Origin: Rhodanobacter sp.
Lineage (GTDB): Bacteria > Pseudomonadota > Gammaproteobacteria > Xanthomonadales > Rhodanobacteraceae
Direction: 5' to 3'
DNA: 64,000 bases
NCBI GenBank assembly: GCA_004298045.1
Contig: SCRM01000021.1
Span: 62,001-126,000, forward strand
The first letter of the stretch is position 1. Each line of letters begins with the position of its first letter. Below are positions 56,103 through 64,000 of the stretch, one piece after another. Below the pieces are notes generated by a model that worked only from the letters and a program-made list of their open reading frames with translations, did not search any database and was not told the origin of the DNA. Made by a program: the position numbers and the translations under genes.

Positions 56103-57044
56103 ATGCAAGGCTGGAGCGGACGCGTCGATCTGCCTGAGGGGCCGCTGACGCGGCGTTGGCACCAGTGGGTGCGTCCGCTGGAGGCCGGTGCGGCGCCGGG
56201 TGTTGCGGTGCTTGGCTTTGCCAGCGACGAAGGCGTGCGGCGCAACCACGGGCGCGTCGGTGCGGCCGAAGGCCCGACGTCGCTGCGCAAGGCACTGTCG
56301 GGTTTGCCCACGCTGGACGACACACCGCTGTACGACGCCGGCACGGTGGACGTAGTGGATGGCGACCTCGAAGGCGCACAAGTGCGGTATGCCGAGCGGC
56401 TCGCGGCGTTGCTGGATGCCGGGCATTTCCCGGTGGGCCTCGGCGGCGGCCATGAGATCGCGTTTGCGACCTACCAGGGGTTGGCGAAACATCTGGGCAA
56501 GCACCGGCCGCGCGTGGCGGTGGTCAACATCGACGCACACTTCGACTTGCGCCAGCAGGAGCGCGGCAGCTCGGGTACGCCGTTCCTGCAAATCCTCGAG
56601 CACGCGCAGGGCATCGGTCTTGCCGTGCAGTACTGCGTGCTCGGCATCAGCGCGGCGTCGAACACGCGCTTGCTGTTTCAGACCGCCGACGAACATTACG
56701 TGCACTACGTGCGCGACGACGAGCTGGGTGTGCTCGACCTGCCGCAGCGCATCGCGGCGCTGCAGGCAGTGCTGGCCGACGTGGACGTGATCTACCAGAC
56801 GATCGACATCGACTCGCTGCCGCACGCGATGGCACCGGGCGTCAGCGCGCCGGCTGCGCGCGGGGTGTCGCTCGATGTGGTGGAACCGATCCTCGACGCG
56901 GTGGCGGCTACCGGCAAAGTGCGGGTGTTGGACATCGCGGAGCTGTCGCCGCCGCACGACCACGACGGCGTGACCGCACGCGTCGCCGCGCGGCTGATCC
57001 ATCGCGTCACCCATGCCGTGGCCGGCGCGAAGCGGGGCGGTTGA
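56103..57044 (+). CDS. hutG: Formimidoylglutamase
   Basis: 313 aa. Ureohydrolase (arginase) superfamily: metal ligands GGGHEIAFATYQG (first His), VVNIDAHFDLRQ (Asp-x-His-x-Asp) and QTIDIDSLPHAMAPGVSAP (Asp-x-Asp, with Leu-Pro in place of Leu-Asp-Pro as in HutG). It hydrolyses N-formimino-L-glutamate to glutamate and formamide, the step after HutI. Divergent from hutI. Confidence 0.92.
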   Translation: MQGWSGRVDLPEGPLTRRWHQWVRPLEAGAAPGVAVLGFASDEGVRRNHGRVGAAEGPTSLRKALSGLPTLDDTPLYDAGTVDVVDGDLEGAQVRYAERLAALLDAGHFPVGLGGGHEIAFATYQGLAKHLGKHRPRVAVVNIDAHFDLRQQERGSSGTPFLQILEHAQGIGLAVQYCVLGISAASNTRLLFQTADEHYVHYVRDDELGVLDLPQRIAALQAVLADVDVIYQTIDIDSLPHAMAPGVSAPAARGVSLDVVEPILDAVAATGKVRVLDIAELSPPHDHDGVTARVAARLIHRVTHAVAGAKRGG

Positions 57045-57100
57045 ACGATTGCGAAACCGTACGCGGGGCGGCGGTAGGCGATGCCGTCGGACGGGCGTTT

Positions 57101-57129
57101 CACACTCCATCCATCCGATGAGGAGTGTG
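57101..57129 (+). promoter_or_regulatory. Hairpin sequestering the ribosome-binding site of the small lipoprotein
   Basis: CACACTCC (57101-57108) is a perfect complement of GGAGTGTG (57122-57129), with a 13-base loop. The right arm contains the Shine-Dalgarno sequence (AGGAG, 57121-57125) for the ATG at 57132, so initiation would be blocked when the stem is closed. This resembles a simple RNA thermometer or other translational switch. Confidence 0.6.
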
Positions 57130-57131
57130 CG

Positions 57132-57299
57132 ATGCATCGTTTCCTGCGAGCTTGCCTGATTTCGCTGGTGCTGCTCGGCGGCAGTGCGATGGTCAGCGGC
57201 TGCGTCATCGTGCCGCCGCGCCATGCACAGGTGTGGGTGCCGGGGCATTGGAGCTATGGCGGTGGCGTGTGGGTGGGTGGCCACTGGCGCTATCGCTGA
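57132..57299 (+). CDS. Small YXWGXW-repeat lipoprotein
   Basis: 55 aa. Lipoprotein signal MHRFLRACLISLVLLGGSAMVSGC with lipobox VSGC (Cys24). The mature part has the repeated aromatic motif of the family: VWVPGHWSYGG and VWVGGHWRYR. Function is unknown; such short lipoproteins are numerous in proteobacterial outer membranes. It stands alone between hutG and the converging RND operon, behind the ribosome-binding-site hairpin. Confidence 0.82.
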   Translation: MHRFLRACLISLVLLGGSAMVSGCVIVPPRHAQVWVPGHWSYGGGVWVGGHWRYR

Positions 57300-57411
57300 C
57301 CTGCGGTTTGGCGCCTGCGGGCCGGGATTGGAAATCCGAAAACACCGCATCGCGCAAGCGGTGGCCTCTGTGGGTTTGCGCCGGACAAAAACTTTGGTCG
57401 TGAACACGCAT

Positions 57412-57435
57412 GCGGCGCACCCGAAGGTGCGCCGC
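57412..57435. terminator. GC-rich hairpin between lipoprotein and RND operon
   Basis: GCGGCGCACC (57412-57421) and GGTGCGCCGC (57426-57435) are perfect 10-bp arms with the stable tetraloop CGAA. No T-run on either strand; a probable 3'-end structure for the converging transcripts. The remainder of 57300-57465 shows nothing else. Confidence 0.6.
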
Positions 57436-57465
57436 CAAGAGGTGTTGCCGAGGCTGGACCCCGAC

Positions 57466-60400
57466 CTATAGCGCCGGCAGCGACGCCACAGCTTCGGTGT
57501 GTGCGGCCGCCTTGTCGGTGGCGACGTAGGTGTAGATCACCGGCACCACGTAGAGCGAGATCAGCGCACCGATGGTGAGGCCGGTGGCGATCACCAGGCC
57601 CATGTCGAAGCGGCTCACGGCGCCGGGGCCGCTGGCGAGCAGGAGCGGCACCACGCCGAGCACCATCGCGCCGGTGGTCATCAGGATCGGACGCAGGCGG
57701 ATGCTGGAGGCGCGCTCGGCGGCAGTGCGGCGGTCGAGGCCTTGCTCCTCCTGCATCACATTGGCGAACTGCACGATCAGGATGCTCTGCTTGGTGATGA
57801 GGCCGATCAGCGTGATCAGTCCCACCTCGGTGTAGATGTTGAGCGTGGCCGCGCCGGTGTAGAGGAACGCCAGCGCGCCGAACACCGACATCGGCACCGC
57901 CACCAGCACGATCAGCGGGTCCCGGAAGCTCTCGAACTGCGCGGCGAGCAACAGATACACGAGCAGGATCGACAGCCCGAAGGTGACGATCACCGTGTTG
58001 CCCTGTTTGATGAACTGGCGCGATTCGCTCGCATAATCGATCGCATAGCCGGTGGGCAGCACCTTCGCCGCCAGGCTCTTCAACGTGCCCAGCGCCTGGC
58101 CGAGGGTGGCGCCCGGTGCCATCACGCCCTGGATCGTCACCGAGTTCTGCTGCTGGAACTGCGGCAGGTATTCCGGCTGCACGCTGCGCTTGACGTCGAC
58201 CACGGTGGTGAGCGGCACCAGCTTGCCGCCGGCGGTGTGCAGGTAGTAGTCGCCGAGCGCGTTGGCGTTGGCGCGCAGTGCATTGGGCACCTGCGGAATC
58301 ACCTCGTAGCTGTGGCCACTCATGTCGAAGCGGCCGACGTAGTTTTCGCTCAACAGCGCGCTGAGGTTTTGCCCGATGGTGTGCATGTCGAGCCCGAGGT
58401 TGGCTGCCACGTCGCGCTTGATGTCGAGCGAGATCGTCGGGGCGTCGTAGTGCAGGTTCTTGGTAAGGAAGGTGTATTCCCCGGTCTGCATCGCCGCGCC
58501 GATCAGGCGGTCGGCGTCGGCATTGATCTGCGCGTAGTCGTGGGTCGAGGTCAGCACGAACTGGATCGGCAGGCCGCCGGAGGAGCCCGGCAGCGTAGGC
58601 CGCGCAAACGCCACGGTTTGCAGCCCGGTGACCGCGTTCAGTTTTTTCTGCACCAGCGGCAGGATCTGCATCTGCGTGCGCGAGCGCGCATCCCACGGTT
58701 TCAGGTTGGCGCCGCCGAACACGGCGTTGTTGCCGGCGCCGCCCGAAGGCGCCAGGCCGCTGATCTGCCACACCAGCCCGGTCTCGGGGAAGCTGGCGAG
58801 AATCTGGTGGATCTGTTCGTTGTACTTGTTGAGGTAGGTCAGCGTGGCCGTGGCCGGGCCAGTGCCGGAGACCAGCACGGTGCCCTGGTCCTCGGTCGGC
58901 GCCAGCTCGCTCTGGGTACCGAGAAACAGCAGCGGGATGCTCACCAGCACGCAGGCGCCGGTCACCAGCACCACCGCGCGCACGTCGAGCACCGCGTGCA
59001 ACGATTTGTCGTACGCCGCGCGCAACCGCGCAAAACCGTGGTCGAGCACGTGGGTCAGCCCCTTGGCCGGCGTGTGGCGCAGTACCTTGGAGCACAGCAT
59101 CGGCGTCAGCGTCAGCGCCACGACCATCGACACGATCACCGTCGCTACCAGGGTGAATGCGAACTCGGTGAACAGGCTGCCGGTGAGGCCGCCCATGAAA
59201 CCGATCGGGATGAACACCGCCACCAGCGTGGTGGACATCACGATGATCGGGCTCGCCAGCTCGCGCGCGCCGTGGTACGCGGCGGCCAGCGGGGTTTCGC
59301 CCTCGTCGATCAGGCGCTGGATGTTTTCCAGCACGATGATCGCGTCGTCCACCACCAGCCCGATCGCCAGTACCACGGCGAGCAGCGTAAAGAGGTTGAT
59401 GGTGAAGCCGAGCGCGAGCATGAGGATGCCGGCGCCGATCACCGACAGCGGAATCGCCACCGCCGGCAGCAGCAGCGAGCGCAGCGAGCCGAGAAACAGG
59501 AAGATCACGAATACCACCACCGCCAGCGTGATCGCGATGGTGAAGATCACCTCGTGCAGCGAGGCGGTGATGAACACGCTCTGGTCGAGCGCCACGTCGG
59601 CATGCATGCCGGGGGGCAGGTTGGCGCGCAACTCCTTGAGCGCCGCATGCACGCCGTCGGCGACATCGAGCGCGTTCGCATCCGGCGTGGGCTGCACGCC
59701 GATGAACACCGCGGGTTCGCCGTTGTAGAACACTGCCTGGTTGTAGTTGGCGGCGCCGAGCGTCACGTCGGCCACGTCTTCGAGGCGAATCGTCGTGGTG
59801 CCGACGGTCTTCACCACCAGGCGCTTGAACTGCGCCAGGTTGTCGAGCGAGGTGCTGGCGGTGATCGTCACCTGCTCGTGTGCGTTGCGCGTGCTGCCCA
59901 CCGCGGAGACCACGTTGTTGGCCTGCAGCGCCGCCGCCACGTCGGCCGGGGTGACGCCGCGTGCCGCCATGCGCGCCGGGTCGAGCCATGCGCGCAGCGC
60001 GAACGCGTTGCCGCTGGGGTCGATGCCGGCCGGCACGATCTGCGCCTGGCCCACGCCGGGAACGCCCTGGATCTTCGGCTGCGCCACGCGCAGCACGTAG
60101 TCGTTGATCTGCTGCTGGCTCATGCCCTTGCCGCCGAACGAGAGGTACATCAGCGCGGTGGGGTCACCCACCGTCTCGTTGATGGTCGGCCGCTGCGCTT
60201 GCGCCGGCAGCACGTTCTGCACCTGGTTCACCTTGGACAGGATCTGCGCCACCGCGGCATTCGGGTCGGCATTCAGGCGCATGTTGGCGATGATCGTCGA
60301 CAGCCCCGGCGCACTGGTCGCAGTCATGTAGTCGATGTCGGGCGCGCTCGCGATCGCCTGCTGCAGCGGTGTGGTGATGAAAGCGCCGACCGTTTCCGGG

Positions 60401-60564
60401 CTGGCGCCGGGGTAGGCGGTGGTGACGGTGACTACGGTGCTGGTCACCGTGGGGTATTCGCGGATCGTCATGCCGGTCCACGCGCGGGCGCCGAGCAGCA
60501 GGATGACCAGGCTGATCGCGCTCGCCAGCACCGGGCGGCGGATGAAGAGATCGGTGAATTTCAT
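57466..60564 (-). CDS. RND multidrug efflux transporter, inner-membrane subunit
   Basis: 1032 aa, HAE1 family. Start MKFTDLFIRRPVLASAISLVILLLG, the usual first transmembrane helix; twelve helices and two large periplasmic loops follow. TM4 has the paired Asp of the proton relay (GLVVDDAIIVLEN) and TM10 the Lys (GLITKQSILIVQFA). The periplasmic loop shows the family motif GASPETVGAFITTPLQQAI. It forms the trimeric pump of a tripartite complex with the adaptor and outer-membrane factor encoded upstream. It resembles MexF/AcrB-type pumps; substrates unknown. No regulator gene is adjacent. Confidence 0.94.
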   Translation of the reverse strand: MKFTDLFIRRPVLASAISLVILLLGARAWTGMTIREYPTVTSTVVTVTTAYPGASPETVGAFITTPLQQAIASAPDIDYMTATSAPGLSTIIANMRLNADPNAAVAQILSKVNQVQNVLPAQAQRPTINETVGDPTALMYLSFGGKGMSQQQINDYVLRVAQPKIQGVPGVGQAQIVPAGIDPSGNAFALRAWLDPARMAARGVTPADVAAALQANNVVSAVGSTRNAHEQVTITASTSLDNLAQFKRLVVKTVGTTTIRLEDVADVTLGAANYNQAVFYNGEPAVFIGVQPTPDANALDVADGVHAALKELRANLPPGMHADVALDQSVFITASLHEVIFTIAITLAVVVFVIFLFLGSLRSLLLPAVAIPLSVIGAGILMLALGFTINLFTLLAVVLAIGLVVDDAIIVLENIQRLIDEGETPLAAAYHGARELASPIIVMSTTLVAVFIPIGFMGGLTGSLFTEFAFTLVATVIVSMVVALTLTPMLCSKVLRHTPAKGLTHVLDHGFARLRAAYDKSLHAVLDVRAVVLVTGACVLVSIPLLFLGTQSELAPTEDQGTVLVSGTGPATATLTYLNKYNEQIHQILASFPETGLVWQISGLAPSGGAGNNAVFGGANLKPWDARSRTQMQILPLVQKKLNAVTGLQTVAFARPTLPGSSGGLPIQFVLTSTHDYAQINADADRLIGAAMQTGEYTFLTKNLHYDAPTISLDIKRDVAANLGLDMHTIGQNLSALLSENYVGRFDMSGHSYEVIPQVPNALRANANALGDYYLHTAGGKLVPLTTVVDVKRSVQPEYLPQFQQQNSVTIQGVMAPGATLGQALGTLKSLAAKVLPTGYAIDYASESRQFIKQGNTVIVTFGLSILLVYLLLAAQFESFRDPLIVLVAVPMSVFGALAFLYTGAATLNIYTEVGLITLIGLITKQSILIVQFANVMQEEQGLDRRTAAERASSIRLRPILMTTGAMVLGVVPLLLASGPGAVSRFDMGLVIATGLTIGALISLYVVPVIYTYVATDKAAAHTEAVASLPAL

Positions 60565-60577
60565 GATGCGCGGCGCT

Positions 60578-61651
60578 TCACGGCTGGATCGCGTTGTCGA
60601 TCGTGACCGGCACGCCATCGCGCAATTTGTTCTGGCCGGCGATGACCACCGTGATGCCCGGCTGGATGCCGCTGGCGAGCAGCGCCTTGCCGTCGCGCTC
60701 CTCGCTCACCTGCACCACTTGCGGGTGCACGACCTTGCCGTGCGCGCCGTCGTGCACCACGTACACGCTGTCGCCGAAGGTGCTGTAGGTGATGGCGGTG
60801 TGCGGCACCACGATGCCGTGTTGCGCCGCACCGAGCGCCAACTGCACGTGGCCGTACAGGCCGGGCCGCAGGCGTTCGCCGGGGTTTTCCAGGGTGGCCT
60901 GCAACGCGACGTTGCGGGTGGCTGGATCCACCCGCGCGCCGACCGCCGTGATCTTGCCGGTGAACGGGGTATCGGGGAACGCGTCCGCCGTGAAGCTCAC
61001 CTTGCTGCCGGGCTTGAGTTGCGGCAGCTGCGCTTGCGGCACACTGAAATCCAGCAGCAGCGGGTTCCAGCTTTGCAGGTCGACCACCGGCGTGCCGGGC
61101 GACACGTATTGGCCGAGGCTCACCTCGCGGATGCCGACGGTGCCGGCAAACGGCGCGCTGATGTGGAGCTTGGCCAGCGTGGCGCGGTCGCTTTCCACCG
61201 CCGCGTGTGCGACGCCGGCGTTCGCCTGCGCGGTTTGCAGGTCGGACAGGCTCGACGCCTTGGCCGCATAAAGTTGCTGTGTGCGTGCGAGCGTGGCCTG
61301 CGCCAGTTGCAGCTTGGCTTCATCCGCGTGCAACTGCGCGAGCTGGCTGGAATCATCCAGCCGCACCAACAGTTGCCCGCGCTGCACCTTGGCGCCGGAC
61401 CGGAATGCTACCTCGGTGACGTTGCCGGCGATCTGCGCAGTGATCTCCGTACCTTGCACCGCTTCCAGACTGCCGACCACGTGAGATTGCGGCGCCCACG
61501 TGGCGGCGCTCGCCACCGCGGTGGCGACGGCAACCGGCGGCTGGCCATGCGGCTGCGCCGCGGCGCGTCGGTCGGCATACAGCCGCGTGCCGAAGATGGC
61601 GCCAAACACCACGACCAGCGCGATGCCGGTCGCAAGCCATGCCTTGTGCAT
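60578..61651 (-). CDS. RND efflux periplasmic adaptor (MFP)
   Basis: 357 aa from ATG 61651 (ATG 61654 overlaps the upstream TGA as ATGA). An N-terminal membrane anchor (WLATGIALVVVFGAIFG) precedes the lipoyl halves (EVAFRSGAKVQRGQLLVRLDDS and ATLAKLHISAPFAGTVGIREVSLGQYV) flanking a helical hairpin (LQLAQATLARTQQLY...), then a beta-barrel domain and a membrane-proximal domain. It links the RND pump to the outer-membrane channel. Thirteen bases separate it from the pump gene. Confidence 0.93.
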   Translation of the reverse strand: MHKAWLATGIALVVVFGAIFGTRLYADRRAAAQPHGQPPVAVATAVASAATWAPQSHVVGSLEAVQGTEITAQIAGNVTEVAFRSGAKVQRGQLLVRLDDSSQLAQLHADEAKLQLAQATLARTQQLYAAKASSLSDLQTAQANAGVAHAAVESDRATLAKLHISAPFAGTVGIREVSLGQYVSPGTPVVDLQSWNPLLLDFSVPQAQLPQLKPGSKVSFTADAFPDTPFTGKITAVGARVDPATRNVALQATLENPGERLRPGLYGHVQLALGAAQHGIVVPHTAITYSTFGDSVYVVHDGAHGKVVHPQVVQVSEERDGKALLASGIQPGITVVIAGQNKLRDGVPVTIDNAIQP

Positions 61652-63165
61652 CATTGATCTCCTTGCCGCGTGGTGGCCTGCGCCGTGGCCACCGGCCATT
61701 GCCCGCCACCGAGCGCGACATACAGCGCCGTGGCGTCGGCGTAGCGCTGCGCGCGTGCCTTGATCTGCGCCATGCGCGCGGCTTCGAGCCGTACCTGGCT
61801 GGTCATCAGGCCGAGGTAATTGACGCCACCGGCGCGGTATTGCGCGGCGACCAGTTGATTGGCCTGTTGCGCCGCCTGCAGCGCGTCGTCTTGCGCTGCG
61901 AGCAGCCCGGCATCGTGGTCGAGCGCGCGCAGCACGTCGGCCACATCGCGGAACGCGCCAAGCACGGTGCTTTGATAGTCGGCAAACACGCCGCGGTAGG
62001 CGGCTTCGGACGCCTGCTTCTCGGCCTTCAGCGTGCCGCCTTCGAAGATCGGCTGCACCAGGCCGGCGGCCACGTTCCAGATGCGGCTGGCCGGGCTGAA
62101 CAGGCCATCGGTGTGGTTGCCCTGCACGCCCCAGGCGGCGCTGAGCTCGACGTTGGGATACATGCGCGCCACCGCGATGCCGACCTCGGCGTTCGCGGCG
62201 CGCAACTGCGCCTCGGCGGCCAGGATGTCCGGGCGCTCGTGCACCAGCGCGGAGGGCAGGCTGAGCGGCAGGGCGGTCGGCAGCTGCAACTGGTCGATGG
62301 CGGGCAATGTGAGCGTGCCGGCCTGCGCCGGGAATCGGCCGAGATAGGTGGCCAGGAGGTGCAACGCTGCATCGCGTGCCTGCTGCAGCGTCACCTGTTG
62401 CGCCTGGCTGGAAGCAAGCAGGCTTTGCTGGGTAAGCACGTCAAATTGCGAAGTGGCACCCAGCCGGTACTGCGTGCGCGCGAGGTCCAGCACCTGCTGC
62501 TGGTCGTGCAGCGTGTGCGCCATGGCATCAAGCTGCGCATCCAGCGCGGCCAGGTCGATGGTGGTGGCCACGACGTTGCCGGCAATCGCCAGCCGCGCGG
62601 CGGCCAGCCGGTAGCGTGCAATGTCCACCCGCGCCTGCGCATCGTGCGTGGCGAGCCGGCTCAGGCCGAACACGTCGGGCGCGTAGCTCACCTCCACCTG
62701 TCCCGTGTACAGGTTGTACAGCTGCGGGCCGACCCTGCCGCCGCTCGCCGCGCCGCTCGAACGCTGGCGTTCGGCACCGAGGCCAAGCGCCACCTGCGGA
62801 TAAAACGCGCCGCGCGTGGCGCGCAGCAGGTGCTGCGCCTGCTCCACCGTGGCCTGTGCCGCTTCGATGTCCGGGTTGTGCGCCAGTGCGGCATCGACTA
62901 GCCGGTCAAGCGGCGCCGAACCGAACGCGCGCCACCACTGCGGATCGACCGCCGCGCCAACCTGCAGCTTTGGTGGCGTCACCGTACTGCTGGCTGATGC
63001 CGGCGCGGCAGTGGATGCCGTGTAGGTGGCGACGGTTGGTGCGGGTGGCCGATGCCAGGCCGGTCCAACGGTACATGCTGACAGCAGCGCGCAGACCATC
63101 GGCAGCGATACAAAGCACCAGCGCCGCGCACCGCGCGGAGTGTGAGAAAAAGGAGGTATGCCCAT
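61651..63165 (-). CDS. RND efflux outer-membrane factor (NodT/OprM family lipoprotein)
   Basis: 504 aa from ATG 63165 behind AAGGAGG. Lipoprotein signal with lipobox LLSAC, then the OMF repeats: two copies of the helical hairpin and beta-strand pattern, with WWRAFGSAPLDRLVDAALAHNPDI typical of NodT-type proteins. It forms the trimeric TolC-like exit duct. First gene of the operon OMF-adaptor-pump, an order different from mexAB-oprM. A start at 63198 is in frame. Confidence 0.92.
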   Translation of the reverse strand: MGIPPFSHTPRGARRWCFVSLPMVCALLSACTVGPAWHRPPAPTVATYTASTAAPASASSTVTPPKLQVGAAVDPQWWRAFGSAPLDRLVDAALAHNPDIEAAQATVEQAQHLLRATRGAFYPQVALGLGAERQRSSGAASGGRVGPQLYNLYTGQVEVSYAPDVFGLSRLATHDAQARVDIARYRLAAARLAIAGNVVATTIDLAALDAQLDAMAHTLHDQQQVLDLARTQYRLGATSQFDVLTQQSLLASSQAQQVTLQQARDAALHLLATYLGRFPAQAGTLTLPAIDQLQLPTALPLSLPSALVHERPDILAAEAQLRAANAEVGIAVARMYPNVELSAAWGVQGNHTDGLFSPASRIWNVAAGLVQPIFEGGTLKAEKQASEAAYRGVFADYQSTVLGAFRDVADVLRALDHDAGLLAAQDDALQAAQQANQLVAAQYRAGGVNYLGLMTSQVRLEAARMAQIKARAQRYADATALYVALGGGQWPVATAQATTRQGDQ

Positions 63166-63277
63166 GTTTGTGCGATGCCGCAACGGCGGCGAGTGCATGC
63201 TACGCCGCCGGCGTGTGCATCACGTGTAGAACCGGGGAGCGCGGGCGGCGGAAATCCAAGCGACTGCAGTTGTGCCG

Positions 63278-63393
63278 TCCTGGCGATCTTCCGCACCGGT
63301 GGTTGTTGGCCAATGGAATGACGGTGTGGCTGCAGACCGTCACGTCAATTGGCGCAAAGCCGTTTCCTCTCGCTTGCTTGGTTTCTACTGACC
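63278..63393. repeat. Dispersed structured repeat, copy B
   Basis: The left block 63282-63305 begins GGCGATCTTCCGCACC and matches copy A (48239-48262) at 21 of 24 bases; the preceding CCGTCCT parallels CCGTTTT. The right block TGGTTTCTACTGACC (63379-63393) resembles 48331-48345. The middle differs but also folds: GACGGT (63320-63325) pairs with ACCGTC (63336-63341). It lies in the 314-base gap (63166-63479) between the efflux operon and the MFS gene; the remainder of that gap shows no gene. Confidence 0.58.
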
Positions 63394-63479
63394 ACGTTCG
63401 CGGGCGTACTGCGCTGCGTCATCCGGCATTGGGCAGCGCGCCCGTATGCTGGCGTGTCGATTTGAACGGTGGGCAGCGC

Positions 63480-64000
63480 ATGCGGTACGAAACGGCGGCG
63501 GAAAGCAGTGCGGCAACGCCGTACATCCATCACGGCACGCCGGATTTCACCCGCACCAATCTCGCGCTGTTTGCGGCCGGGTTGTGCACCTTCGGCCTGC
63601 TGTATTGCGTGCAACCGCTGATGCCCGAGTTCAGCCGCGACTATGGCGTGTCCGAAGCCGGCGCGTCGTTGTCGCTCTCGCTCACTACCGGCGTGCTCGC
63701 CATAGCGATGCTGGTAGCCGGTGCGCTGTCGGATGCGTGGGGTCGCAAGGGCGTGATGGTGGTCTCGCTGCTGGCATCGGCGGTGCTGGTGCTGGGCAGT
63801 GCAGTGATGCCGACCTGGGGCAGCCTGCTGGCGGTGCGCACGCTGATGGGACTGACGTTGAGCGGCCTGCCGGCAGTGGCGATGACCTACCTCAGCGAGG
63901 AGATGGATGCCGAGTCGATCGGCCTCGGCATGGGCCTGTATATCAGCGGCAGCGCAATCGGCGGCATGGGCGGGCGCATCGTCACTGGCGTGCTGGCCGA
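63480..64000 (+). CDS. MFS transporter, N-terminal part (YnfM-like)
   Basis: Runs off the window end; 173 codons are visible from ATG 63480. Hydrophobic helices appear at LALFAAGLCTFGLLYCVQPL, SLSLSLTTGVLAIAMLVAGALSD, VMVVSLLASAVLVLGSAV and LLAVRTLMGLTLSGLPAVAMTYL. The MFS signature between TM2 and TM3 is GALSDAWGRKGVM, and AMTYLSEEMD with GLYISGSAIGGMGGRI matches YnfM/arabinose-efflux-type permeases. The substrate is unknown. Confidence 0.85.
   Translation, partial: MRYETAAESSAATPYIHHGTPDFTRTNLALFAAGLCTFGLLYCVQPLMPEFSRDYGVSEAGASLSLSLTTGVLAIAMLVAGALSDAWGRKGVMVVSLLASAVLVLGSAVMPTWGSLLAVRTLMGLTLSGLPAVAMTYLSEEMDAESIGLGMGLYISGSAIGGMGGRIVTGVLA

Noticed and set aside
57499-60606. 1035-codon open frame on the plus strand opposite the RND pump
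   Set aside because: His/Arg/Gly-rich shadow of a strongly conserved gene on the other strand, caused by high GC3; no protein-like domain.

Overview
The window is GC-rich, densely packed chromosomal DNA from a gammaproteobacterium of the Xanthomonadales/Lysobacterales. A Rhodanobacteraceae-like member (Rhodanobacter, Dyella, Luteibacter group) fits best. The evidence is the block rpfE-recJ-asnB-prfB-lysS, SMC/ScpA/ScpB instead of MukBEF, the aguA/aguB pair, and the family-typical rne/rluC, clpS-clpA/infA and nudJ-mnmA-hflD neighbourhoods. No rRNA, tRNA, CRISPR array, prophage or complete insertion sequence is visible. This assignment is inferred from gene content; no comparison was run.

Layout. 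1-4.8 kb: end of msbA, lpxK, a divergent qorB/HxlR pair and a UvrY/GacA-type regulator. 4.8-15 kb: rne/rluC, phhB, nfuA, two small cytochromes c, a TraB-family protein and the agmatine pathway (aguB, aguA). 15-25 kb: an ABC-F ATPase carrying an in-frame palindromic-element insertion, then rpfE, recJ, an asparagine-rich leader peptide with attenuator, asnB, prfB (programmed frameshift), an 11-residue-repeat protein and lysS. 25-34 kb: YciI, BolA, smc, zipA, and on the other strand scpA-scpB-rluB-arsC. 34-43 kb: a PilZ protein, fadD, a lipoprotein, acnA, an OxyR-like LysR regulator lacking the redox cysteines, and nudJ-mnmA-hflD. 43-54.7 kb: clpS-clpA, infA, a Pho-box-preceded porin, a QseB/QseC-like two-component system, a frameshifted PepSY gene, a PAP2 phosphatase, a GT9 glycosyltransferase and phoB-phoR. 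54.8-64 kb: divergent hutI/hutG, a tiny YXWGXW lipoprotein, a tripartite RND efflux operon and the start of an MFS transporter.

How the parts fit. Envelope genes recur: lipid A export and phosphorylation, the GT9 and PAP2 enzymes beside the QseBC-like regulators, a porin and an efflux pump. Phosphate control links two loci, since Pho-box half-sites spaced 11 bp lie upstream of both phoB and the O/P-type porin. The best candidate for a little-described system is 19.88-20.13 kb: a 40-codon reading frame with seven Asn codons in a run of eleven, a 1:2 hairpin, a mutually exclusive 2:3 pairing and a perfect terminator with seven T, all directly upstream of asparagine synthetase. This is the classical design of a ribosome-mediated attenuator, here apparently reading Asn-tRNA charging. 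A second notable point is that the window holds homologues of the accessory rpf-locus genes of Xanthomonas (rpfE, recJ, prfB, lysS, acnA=rpfA, fadD=rpfB-like) but no DSF synthase or sensor genes.
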